Shown one piece after another: positions 39,803 through 47,083 of a stretch of 64,000 nt of DNA. The notes beneath the pieces were generated by a model that saw only the letters and a program-made list of their open reading frames with translations, made no database searches and was not told the DNA's origin. Source of the stretch: Halomonas sp. ALS9 (GTDB lineage Bacteria > Pseudomonadota > Gammaproteobacteria > Pseudomonadales > Halomonadaceae). A program made the position numbers and the translations under genes. The DNA lies in NCBI RefSeq assembly GCF_001651035.1, contig NZ_LXRG01000110.1, positions 372,001 through 436,000 of the forward strand, in the 5' to 3' direction. Within the stretch, counting starts at the first letter, position 1; every line of letters begins with the position of its first letter.

Positions 39803-40614
39803 GCCAACCCCCGGCGTCGCCAATGCCCTCTCTGGCTACCCAGGCACTGGGCATGAGCTATGGCTCACGGCAGGTAATTGATGGCTTGGATATCACCCTG
39901 CCTAGCGGTCAAGTCACCGCCATTGTGGGCCCCAACGGGTGCGGTAAGTCAACGCTGCTGGCCGGGCTTGCCCGCCTGCATAAACCCGACAGCGGCGCTG
40001 TGTTACTGGATGGCGCTGATATTCAGCGCCTGCCCACCCGCCAACTGGCCACTCAACTGGCGCTACTGCCCCAGGAGGCCGTGGCGCCGGAAGGGCTCAC
40101 CGTGACCGAACTGATCCGCTTTGGCCGCCAACCCCACCAGGGCTGGCTGCGCCAGTGGTCAGCAGAAGACCAGCGCGTGGTACAACACGCGCTGGCGGCA
40201 GCAGGGCTTGAACAACTCGCGGATAGGCCGATTGATGCGCTCTCCGGCGGCCAGCGGCAACGCGCCTGGATCGCCATGACTATCGCCCAACAAACCCCGC
40301 TGCTGTTGCTGGATGAACCCACCTCTGCGCTGGATCTTGGCCATCAGATTGAAGTGTTCGAGCTGGTACGTGAGCTGGCCTGTCATGGCCGCACCGTGGT
40401 GATGGTACTGCACGATCTTGCCAGCGCCTGCCGCTACGCCGACCATCTCATAGCGATGCGCGAAGGGCAGATTGTAGCGGAAGGGCCGCCCGCTCAGGTG
40501 GTGACGCCTGATCTGGTGCGAACGCTCTATCAGGTAGAGTGTACGCTGCTGCTAGACCCCGATACCGGCAGCCCGCTGCTGGCCAATGTGCGACGCAGCA
40601 CGGCACCCGCTTAA
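39799..40614 (+). CDS. Iron-siderophore ABC transporter, ATP-binding protein
   Basis: 271 residues: Walker A GPNGCGKST, Q-loop LLPQEAVAPEGLTV, signature LSGGQRQRAWIAMTIAQ, Walker B LLLLDEPTSALDLGHQ and switch His MVLHDLASA, all in the FecE/FepC pattern. The ATG overlaps the permease stop (ATGA) with GGAG upstream. Completes a four-gene, translationally coupled importer with the genes from 36604. Confidence 0.95.
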   Translation: MSQPPASPMPSLATQALGMSYGSRQVIDGLDITLPSGQVTAIVGPNGCGKSTLLAGLARLHKPDSGAVLLDGADIQRLPTRQLATQLALLPQEAVAPEGLTVTELIRFGRQPHQGWLRQWSAEDQRVVQHALAAAGLEQLADRPIDALSGGQRQRAWIAMTIAQQTPLLLLDEPTSALDLGHQIEVFELVRELACHGRTVVMVLHDLASACRYADHLIAMREGQIVAEGPPAQVVTPDLVRTLYQVECTLLLDPDTGSPLLANVRRSTAPA

Positions 40615-40707
40615 CCCCCAAAGCATTAACGCGTTGAGCCCGAGCATTGAATTCATTACGCTAGCGTCTACCTAGTTGGCCTAATACAACCTCAGTAAGG
40701 AATGCTC

Positions 40708-42531
40708 GTGGCTCCTTCTCCGCCCCGTTCTAAGAATCAGAGCTTTCAAGCCCTGGTGCGGCTAGTCCGCTACGCCAAAGGCTATCGACGGCGCATTATT
40801 GCCGCCACGACCTGTTCGGTGATCAACAAGCTGTTTGATATTGCCCCGGAAATTTTGATTGGTGTGGCCATTGATGTCGTGGTCAACCAAGAGCAGAGCT
40901 TTGTGGCCAGCCTGGGGTTTGAAACACCCCAACAGCAGATCACCATGCTGGCGGTACTAACGTTCTTTATTTGGGCAGGCGAATCGTTGTTTGAGTATCT
41001 GTTCCAAATTCTTTGGCGCAACTTAGCCCAACGTTTACAAGCAGATATGCGCCAAGATACCTACGAGCACGCCCAGCGGCTGGATATGGCGTTTTTCGAG
41101 TCGAAAAGCTCCGGCCAGTTGGTGGCCACCATGAACGATGACGTCAACCAGCTTGAGCGCTTTCTGGACGGCGGGGCGAATGCGATTATTCAGGTGGTCG
41201 TCACCGTGGTGGCGGTTGGCGCGGTCTTCTTCGTGCTTTCGCCACTGATTGCGCTGCTGGCGTTTACGCCGATTCCGCTGATTATTTGGGGCGCGTTCTT
41301 CTTTCAGCGTAAAGCCGGGCCGCTGTACAGCGATGTGCGCGAGAAGGTGGGCGATTTGGCCAGCCGGTTATCCAACAACCTTAGCGGCATTGCGACAATT
41401 AAAAGCTTTACCAGCGAAGACCGCGAGGCCGAGCGCCTGCGCGATGCCAGCGAAGCCTACGTAGACGCCAACAGAAGGGCGATCAAGGTGAGCTCCGCGT
41501 TTATTCCGGTCATCCGCATGGCGATTTTGGCCGGTTTTCTGGCCACCTTTACCGTGGGCGGCATGATGGCGCTCAACGGCTCGCTGAACGTGGGCGCTTA
41601 CGGCATGCTGGTGTTTTTGACCCAGCGCCTGCTCTGGCCGCTGACCGGCCTGGCCCAGGTGATTGACCTGTTCGAGCGCGCCATGGCCAGTACGCGGCGC
41701 ATCCTTGACCTGCTCGAAGTGCCGATTACCGTTAAAGACAACAGCACCACACCGCTCACCCAGCCAGTGCGCGGCGAAGTAACGGTTGATAATGTCAGTT
41801 TTCACTATGCCACTAGCGGCGTTGGGGTGGATGGTATTCACCTGCATGTGCCCGCAGGCAATACCCTGGCGCTGGTGGGAGCGACGGGGTCGGGGAAATC
41901 CACCCTGATCAAACTGCTGCTGCGCTTTTACGACCCCGAAAACGGCCGCGTGCTCATTGATGGGCAGCCCATCAGCGAAGTGAGTATGAACTCACTGCGT
42001 CAATCGATTGGCCTGGTTAGTCAGGATGTTTACCTGTTTGAAGGCAGTATTCGCGACAATATCGCTTACGGTAAGCCGGACGCCGACGAAGCCGCGATTA
42101 TCGACGCCGCCAAAACCGCTGAAGCGTGGAGCTTTATCGAAACGCTGCCCCAAGGCTTGGACACACCGGTAGGCGAGCGGGGCGTGCGGCTTTCCGGCGG
42201 CCAACGCCAGCGGCTTTCACTGGCCAGGGCGCTGCTTAAAGACCCGCCTATCTTGGTGCTGGATGAAGCCACCAGCGCGGTGGACAACGAAACCGAAGCG
42301 GCTATTCAGCGCTCGCTAAAACGCATCGCCCATGGCCGTACGGTGATTATGATTGCCCACCGGCTTTCCACCATCGTGCACGCCGATGAAATCGTGGTGA
42401 TCGAGAAAGGCCAAGTGGCCGAGCGCGGCAGCCACTCAAGCCTGCTGGCAGCTAACGGCCACTATGCCGCCCAGTGGCGGGTGCAAACCGGCGAGGCCCA
42501 GGCGGGGGATATGGAAGTACTCAGTCGTTAA
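40708..42531 (+). CDS. ABC exporter, fused membrane and ATPase domains
   Basis: About 607 residues in half-transporter layout: six-helix membrane domain (about 20-320), then ATPase with Walker A GATGSGKST, signature RLSGGQRQRLSLARAL, Walker B ILVLDEATSAVDNETE and IAHRLSTI. Works as a homodimer. TAAGG is well spaced for the GTG at 40708, better than for the ATG at 40702. It follows the iron importer by 93 bp on the same strand, so siderophore or related export is possible, but the MsbA/multidrug-like sequence does not settle the substrate. Confidence 0.9.
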   Translation: MAPSPPRSKNQSFQALVRLVRYAKGYRRRIIAATTCSVINKLFDIAPEILIGVAIDVVVNQEQSFVASLGFETPQQQITMLAVLTFFIWAGESLFEYLFQILWRNLAQRLQADMRQDTYEHAQRLDMAFFESKSSGQLVATMNDDVNQLERFLDGGANAIIQVVVTVVAVGAVFFVLSPLIALLAFTPIPLIIWGAFFFQRKAGPLYSDVREKVGDLASRLSNNLSGIATIKSFTSEDREAERLRDASEAYVDANRRAIKVSSAFIPVIRMAILAGFLATFTVGGMMALNGSLNVGAYGMLVFLTQRLLWPLTGLAQVIDLFERAMASTRRILDLLEVPITVKDNSTTPLTQPVRGEVTVDNVSFHYATSGVGVDGIHLHVPAGNTLALVGATGSGKSTLIKLLLRFYDPENGRVLIDGQPISEVSMNSLRQSIGLVSQDVYLFEGSIRDNIAYGKPDADEAAIIDAAKTAEAWSFIETLPQGLDTPVGERGVRLSGGQRQRLSLARALLKDPPILVLDEATSAVDNETEAAIQRSLKRIAHGRTVIMIAHRLSTIVHADEIVVIEKGQVAERGSHSSLLAANGHYAAQWRVQTGEAQAGDMEVLSR

Positions 42532-42548
42532 TCTTTAGCGTTTCATTA

Positions 42549-43139
42549 CTACCGATTAACTAACAGCGCATTAAGGGTGACGGGCACATGCTCGTCAATC
42601 TCCTGATAGCCCAGCAGCGACATCACGGTACGTACCGTGCTGTTGGCCATCAGCGCTCTGCCATCCATCGCCATGGGCTCGGCGTGGGTCACGCGTATCT
42701 CGTTCAAGCCTTCACGGGTAAACCGCAGTGGCACGGATTCCTGCTGGTTAACCATGTCGGACTGCACGCTAAACGTCAGCGTTTCAACCAGCGATTCACC
42801 AATATCCAAACCGTCTAACCGCTCTGGGGGCATTTGTGCCTCCAGCGTCACCAAGGTGGTGTTCGACAGCAAACCTATCCACGGCGGAAGCTCACCAAAG
42901 CGCTCCAGCACATCCGTTTGGCTGAGTTTTAACGGCAAGCGCAGCGTGCCATCGCTGGAGATATCACCCTGCAGATCGCGCACCTGATGGTGATGGGTTT
43001 GCGGCGCCTCGCCGTTGAGCTGGGTAATCGACGCCTGCACCCGCGACTGGGCCGGGTCAAGCTGCCAGTCCGCCTGCACGGGCAGTACCAACAATAAAGG
43101 AACTAGAGCAATCAATGCTTTCACAGCGCGTCTCCGCAT
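42549..43139 (-). CDS. YceI-like periplasmic protein
   Basis: 196 residues: signal peptide (LLLVLPVQA|DWQLDPAQSRV), then a lipocalin-like beta-rich domain starting with the WxLDPxxSxV pattern of the YceI family. The family binds long-chain isoprenoid or amide molecules in the periplasm; what this one binds is not predictable. Convergent with the ABC exporter (17 bp between stops). Confidence 0.75.
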   Translation of the reverse strand: MRRRAVKALIALVPLLLVLPVQADWQLDPAQSRVQASITQLNGEAPQTHHHQVRDLQGDISSDGTLRLPLKLSQTDVLERFGELPPWIGLLSNTTLVTLEAQMPPERLDGLDIGESLVETLTFSVQSDMVNQQESVPLRFTREGLNEIRVTHAEPMAMDGRALMANSTVRTVMSLLGYQEIDEHVPVTLNALLVNR

Positions 43140-43232
43140 AAAGAACTACTCACCAGACTGCCCAATCCACATAAAGTGCCGTAATGACATCAAGATAGCG
43201 CAATGGGGCTAGCCTCACACCGCCACATTCGC

Positions 43233-43238
43233 TATGAT
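43233..43238 (+). promoter_or_regulatory. Possible -10 element of the tRNA promoter
   Basis: TATGAT lies 14 bp before the tRNA 5' end. The -35 region is weak by eye. Confidence 0.35.
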
Positions 43239-43251
43239 ATGCACGCTTTTC

Positions 43252-43328
<77 letters not shown>

Positions 43329-43330
43329 TT

Positions 43331-43551
43331 TAAATCAAAGACTTACCCGCCGTAATGCCCTTCCCCGATGTGCCTTTTTTTTTCCAGTGTCCACAAAATG
43401 ACCACACTTTATGTAAGCGCGCGCCATATTTGGCACTTCCTAGCGCCGCATTTGGCACAACTAATAGAAACACGCTGTCTTAGTTTTTGCGTTATTTTTG
43501 GCATTGCGCTTTGAATGAGCATGGATCTATAACGTGAAGGCAGAAGTTGCT
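43331..43551. other. Island left end, no gene seen
   Basis: 221 bp just after the tRNA with no integrase or other coding signal. It contains three similar ATTTGGCA motifs (near 43428, 43450 and 43496), which could be arm-type binding sites or chance repeats. Confidence 0.4.
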
Positions 43552-43962
43552 TCATAGCGTGACAAGGTGCTCACAAGATGGACATTGATACCAATATTCA
43601 TCTTCAGTCATGATTGATAAACGATCCTCACTCTTACACTTAACACAGATGGCATGGGCTGGTTGCTCGTCGGATACGCACTCATCCTTCAGTGACATTA
43701 TGTAGTCACCCGCTGCTACTTGTACTAGACGGTACTGGCTGAATAGACCTCTATTACTCAGACGTTGTTTTAGCTCCCTGTTCTCCTCAATAAGTTGATA
43801 GTGATCTGTTATAAGGTCAAGGAGATCGCCCTGCGCTGCTGTGAGCTTGTCCATGATGCCACTCATTGCAGCATTGAGCTGCGCACGGTCGTTTACGTCC
43901 TTTGCCGTACGCGCTAGGTCAAGTGCTCCCTTAACAGCGGTTACCGCAGCTCCAATCTCCAT
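43552..43962 (-). CDS. Phage-like protein with C-terminal zinc ribbon
   Basis: 136 residues: Ala/Asp-rich N-terminal helices, a coiled segment (LITDHYQLIEENRELKQRLSN), then a zinc-ribbon-like end with CxxC pairs (ICVKCKSED...YQCPSCEH). Similar small proteins are frequent in prophages and integrative elements; their role is not established. AGGAGAGG lies ahead of the ATG. It follows the 50-residue ORF at 43981-44133 by 18 bp, so the two are one unit. Confidence 0.75.
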   Translation of the reverse strand: MEIGAAVTAVKGALDLARTAKDVNDRAQLNAAMSGIMDKLTAAQGDLLDLITDHYQLIEENRELKQRLSNRGLFSQYRLVQVAAGDYIMSLKDECVSDEQPAHAICVKCKSEDRLSIMTEDEYWYQCPSCEHLVTL

Positions 43963-43980
43963 AATTCCTCTCCTAAATAG

Positions 43981-44133
43981 TTAAAACAACCCCGCTGGTT
44001 CGGCCTCCAAATCCCAACTAAAGATCAGCACCTCTTTGGCGTTTAATAGGTAGCTGCAAAGCCAGTACCTGCTACGCCGGTAAATATCTAAGCGAGTCGG
44101 CACTTTACTGCATTTTGTTTCAATCAACTTCAT
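43981..44133 (-). CDS. Small hypothetical protein, 50 residues
   Basis: A short open frame reads MKLIETKCSKVPTRLDIYRR and ends WDLEAEPAGLF. It has a biased, protein-like composition (Trp, Tyr, Leu) and stops 18 bp before the strong ribosome-binding site and start of the zinc-ribbon gene on the same strand. No Shine-Dalgarno is obvious ahead of its own ATG. Probably a small phage or island gene; unrecognised. Confidence 0.5.
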   Translation of the reverse strand: MKLIETKCSKVPTRLDIYRRSRYWLCSYLLNAKEVLIFSWDLEAEPAGLF

Positions 44134-44339
44134 TTTGGGACATTTTGCTTCATTTCATGGGGTTAGGCCTTGAGTGAAGAAAAATAAAGGAGAGTGTTTG
44201 TTGAGCTAATGGCAGGATGTGCATTGTACAGGTACACCGCAAGCGGCTACTGTCCAATGCCGCCTTTCGGGCTCGACGCTTTCCTGCTCTGCGAGGCTGA
44301 GCGGCTACTGCCGCTGTGCGTACTGCCAGAATAAGGAGG

Positions 44340-44549
44340 TCAAAACGTGAAGTATGTTCCCGCTTTGGCGTTGTGGGTTTGTAGACCGTATTCTGAGTGT
44401 CGAACAGACCCGCCTCGCTGAATGTTTGCGAGGCTGGAAATGAGGCCAACCGGGACGAGATATTCCACGGCCTCCTCGTCGTTCTCATCAATCACTGGTG
44501 CCGTTGAAGAAGGCTTTTGACAGGTTTCGTCCTCTGGCAGTTTAACGGC
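44340..44549 (-). pseudogene. C-terminal remnant of an unrecognised protein
   Basis: From an in-frame stop at 44550-44552 the minus strand encodes 69 residues with a coherent composition (AVKLPEDETCQKPSS... YLVPVGLISSLANI ... AGTYFTF) before its own stop. No start codon or ribosome-binding site is in place, so it looks like the tail of a truncated gene. The 206 bp between it and the 50-residue ORF hold nothing clear. Confidence 0.4.
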
Positions 44550-44617
44550 CTAAGTAGACTTCCCATTGTATCCTTGAAGCGCTAGGCTATTACGCATAAT
44601 TACGCCCAGCGCAGGTG

Positions 44618-45049
44618 ATGACATGGCTAGCAGCAGGTAAGCTCAGCTCAAGTGGGTATAACCAAAGGCATGACGACCTGCGGGTCGGCGGCTACGGTCA
44701 TAAGGGAGGTGTCAGCGAGCTTGAGTTGACTCACTACCACCTCACGAAGCGGGAAGAAAAGTGCCTGCGCCTGGATCGTGCTAAGGATTGACTGGTCTTC
44801 ACCCCGTTCAGCAAGGAGGCCTTAGTCGAGCCCTAATACCCCGAGAAGCAGCGCCCGACCGAGATCATCGATAAACTCAGCGACCTTCAAAGCACGGAGT
44901 TCAGAGACGAGGGCAGTCTACGCTTCGCAAATGGCATCGAGCGAGATGAGGCGGTGATTTACTAGGTGTGCAACGAGGGAGGTCAGGTAGTGGCTTTTTT
45001 GCTGAGTAGCAATCTACGGAAAGGGCCTATTATGGCTGATCACGACTAA
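44618..45049 (+). pseudogene. Decayed ORF with three internal stops
   Basis: One frame, 144 codons, reads as coherent protein broken by TGA, TAA and TAG. The pieces are GGYGHKGGVSELELTHYHLTKREEK, SKEALVEP, TEIIDKLSDLQSTEFRDEGSLRF and GGQVVAFLLSSNLRKGPIMADHD. Charged, helix-prone sequence with no family recognised. Three different stop codons argue against recoding and for a dead gene. Confidence 0.45.
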
Positions 45050-45193
45050 AAGCTAACATGCCGGAAAAGGCGGATAGCAAGTTCGTTGGGGATATGCAAT
45101 TTGCACAATATTTTGTGTTGTACTGTCAAGCTATACTTAAGCTGAAGGATTGCAATAGAACGCAAGGTAGTCGAACGCGCAGAATAATATTAT

Positions 45194-45207
45194 TGAACGC
45201 GCGTTCA
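45194..45207. promoter_or_regulatory. Perfect 14-bp palindrome ahead of the PRTase gene
   Basis: TGAACGCGCGTTCA is a perfect palindrome 70 bp before the PRTase start, with half-site copies (GAACGC) at about 45157 and 45173 and an AT-rich TAATATTATT beside it that could be a -10. The form resembles TetR-family operators. No TetR gene lies next to it; the nearest is at 54844. Confidence 0.5.
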
Positions 45208-45277
45208 GTTTAGTTATCGAGCATGGGCCTAATTCCTGTTATGCGTCTAGTATGTGGCGAAGGAGTATCCTGATAGC

Positions 45278-46318
45278 ATGAGCAGACAAGAATTGTTGCA
45301 GAGCATTTGCAACACGACAATGGACTATAGAGCGGGCGATCTTGCTCCTCCGACGCCTGATCATGTTGATAGATGGGTCAATCAATTTGGTGTGGCCGTT
45401 CAGTTGCCAATACTCGCCGAGATCGACCATGTGCTGAAAAACACTTATTTCTCAGCAGATGTTGTTGCTCGCTTCTTGCGTGGAGCCCTAAAAACAATGA
45501 AGCTTGCTGGCGATGACCCATGCAGTTTTTGGCCGCAAGTGGAACTATTGGAAGTTCAGGGCGGAGGGAATAGCCAGAGAGAAATGAACGCCCTATTCAG
45601 AGAAATTCTTCGGACCGAGTGTGGCGTTGAATTTAACCGTGGCGATGAACCTCCTAACACTTTCGTATATCTAGACGACGGAATCTTTACCGGAAATCGA
45701 GTGCGTAGAGACCTTGAGGCCTGGATAGAAAATCATGCTCCAAATCGCTGCCATCTTCACGTAATTTGCATAGCTCTCCACAGTGGTGGCCAGTACTACG
45801 CCAAGCAGCGACTTGAAAAAAAGATTGCCGAGGTAGGAAAAGAGATCGATATAGATTGGTGGAGAAGGATCGAGCTCGAGGATAGGAGGGCTTATTCGTA
45901 TTCTAGCGACGTGCTTCGGCCCACATTAGTGCCTGACGATTCCGAGGTTCAAGAATATGTCGCAGAGCTGCGATACTCGCCAACACTTCGGGCAGCGGGG
46001 AGCGTAGGCAGTCAGAAAATTTTTTCTAGTGAGGAGGGGCGCGCACTCTTGGAACTGGAGTTCTTGGTCGCTGGCGTCAGAATCCGCGGAATGTGTCCCA
46101 ATTTGGGCGATACACAGAGGCCTTTGGGGCACATGACTCTGGAATCCTTGGGATTTGGCTCCATGATCGTGACTTTTCGCAATTGTCCGAACAACGCGCC
46201 TTTAGCCCTTTGGGCCGGAGACCCTTGGTATCCATTGTTCCAACGTACCACGAACTCACAGACAGCGATGCAAAATCTTATCGCAAGGATTACAGCCGAT
46301 GGCTTCGGATCGGTCTGA
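45278..46318 (+). CDS. PRTase-like protein of a putative defence cluster
   Basis: 346 residues. The clearest motif is TFVYLDDGIFTGNRV (about 128-142), the form of the PRPP-binding loop of type I phosphoribosyltransferases (hhhhDD...TG). A Gly-rich turn, EVQGGGNSQ, lies at about 92-100. The N-terminal ~80 and C-terminal ~150 residues match nothing I know. Phosphoribosyltransferase-like domains of this kind have been noted in prokaryotic conflict systems; the reaction is unknown. The ATG at 45278 has AAGGAG 12 bp upstream; a GTG at 45254 is the alternative. It overlaps the NADAR gene by 20 bp, so translation is coupled. Codon use is AT-richer than the chromosome. Confidence 0.75.
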   Translation: MSRQELLQSICNTTMDYRAGDLAPPTPDHVDRWVNQFGVAVQLPILAEIDHVLKNTYFSADVVARFLRGALKTMKLAGDDPCSFWPQVELLEVQGGGNSQREMNALFREILRTECGVEFNRGDEPPNTFVYLDDGIFTGNRVRRDLEAWIENHAPNRCHLHVICIALHSGGQYYAKQRLEKKIAEVGKEIDIDWWRRIELEDRRAYSYSSDVLRPTLVPDDSEVQEYVAELRYSPTLRAAGSVGSQKIFSSEEGRALLELEFLVAGVRIRGMCPNLGDTQRPLGHMTLESLGFGSMIVTFRNCPNNAPLALWAGDPWYPLFQRTTNSQTAMQNLIARITADGFGSV

Positions 46319-46955
46319 GTACCTTAGAACTTACCACCGGGATGACTGTGTAGTCTTCCTTAAGACCAACGAGCTATATGGTGGCCTGTCGAATATGGCA
46401 GGGCGCTATCCAGTGAGAGTCAATGGCATTTGCATTCGATCAGCTGAGGCACTTTACCAAGCTTGTAGGTTCCCGCACCTACCTGACGCTCAAGAGGTGA
46501 TTCTTCAGCAGACTAGCCCGATGACGGCAAAAATGAAAAGTAAGCCATTTCGCAAAGACAGTCGTCCTGATTGGGAGCGCGTAAGAGTCTCTGTAATGCG
46601 ATGGTGCCTAAGGGTAAAGCTCGCGTATCATCAGGATTCGTTTGGAAGGCTCTTGCTTGCAACTAAAGAAAAGCCAATTGTTGAAGAGTCACGCAAGGAT
46701 AGCTTCTGGGGTGCAAAACCAGAATGCGACGACACGCTTGTCGGTTATAACGTATTAGGGCGGCTTTTGATGGAGCTAAGGGAAGTGTTCAAGGAGCGGT
46801 CTTCCGACGATTTTCTAACTGTTCAAGTCCCGAATATCAAGGATTTCTTTCTGTTAAGCCGCCCTATCGAGAAGATCTCAGTAGAGAGGGAGGTAAAAAA
46901 CTCAGGAGTGAACTCGTTGTCGGCAGTAGCTCAGGGGGATCTCTTCAGAGGGTGA
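46299..46955 (+). CDS. NADAR-domain protein
   Basis: 218 residues. The NADAR (YbiA-like, DUF1768) fold is clear at about 15-165: FLKTNELYGGLSN, SAEALYQACRF (48-58), the lysine region SPMTAKMKSK, RPDWERVRVSVM, VEESRKDSFWG (128-138) and GYNVLGRLLMELR (149-161). The family hydrolyses N-glycosidic bonds, in YbiA on riboflavin intermediates and in other members removing ADP-ribose from guanine. The C-terminal 55 residues are outside the domain. It starts inside the PRTase gene (20-bp overlap). An attC-like site begins 10 bp after its stop. Confidence 0.88.
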   Translation: MASDRSEYLRTYHRDDCVVFLKTNELYGGLSNMAGRYPVRVNGICIRSAEALYQACRFPHLPDAQEVILQQTSPMTAKMKSKPFRKDSRPDWERVRVSVMRWCLRVKLAYHQDSFGRLLLATKEKPIVEESRKDSFWGAKPECDDTLVGYNVLGRLLMELREVFKERSSDDFLTVQVPNIKDFFLLSRPIEKISVEREVKNSGVNSLSAVAQGDLFRG

Positions 46956-46964
46956 TGGTTTGAT

Positions 46965-47062
46965 GCGTAACAATTCATCGCAGCGGACGTTCGACCTGTC
47001 ACGTACTTTTGCTGCCAAAAAGCACGCGTCGCCTCAAACGCCTCTGAACTCAAGTGTTAGCT
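46965..47062. other. attC-like integron recombination site
   Basis: 98 bp with attC organisation. R'' is GCGTAAC (46965-46971), followed by AATTCATCGC. L'' is AGCGGACGT, which pairs with L' ACGCCTCT with one mismatch and one unpaired A, the extrahelical base that sets strand choice in real attC sites. The centre folds (CGAC/GTCG, then CTTTT/AAAAG), and the site ends GAACTCAAGT plus R' GTTAGCT (47056-47062). The right end closely resembles classic 59-base elements. The SIR2 gene starts 22 bp after R', as a cassette gene would. No integrase gene is in the window. Confidence 0.72.
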
Positions 47063-47083
47063 ACAAGGAAACGGAAGAGAATT

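Noticed and set aside
44150..44491. 113-codon open frame on the minus strand
   Set aside because: Its composition is not protein-like, and a better-looking remnant (44340-44549) uses another frame of the same strand; no ribosome-binding site.
44618..45049. Stop-codon recoding in the broken ORF
   Set aside because: Each of the three stop codons appears once with no signal element, and the surrounding DNA is decayed, so a pseudogene is simpler.
45238..45244. GTTATGC core just before the PRTase gene as a left attC or attI
   Set aside because: The position suits a cassette border, but no matching R'' or paired L arms lie upstream, so a site could not be supported.
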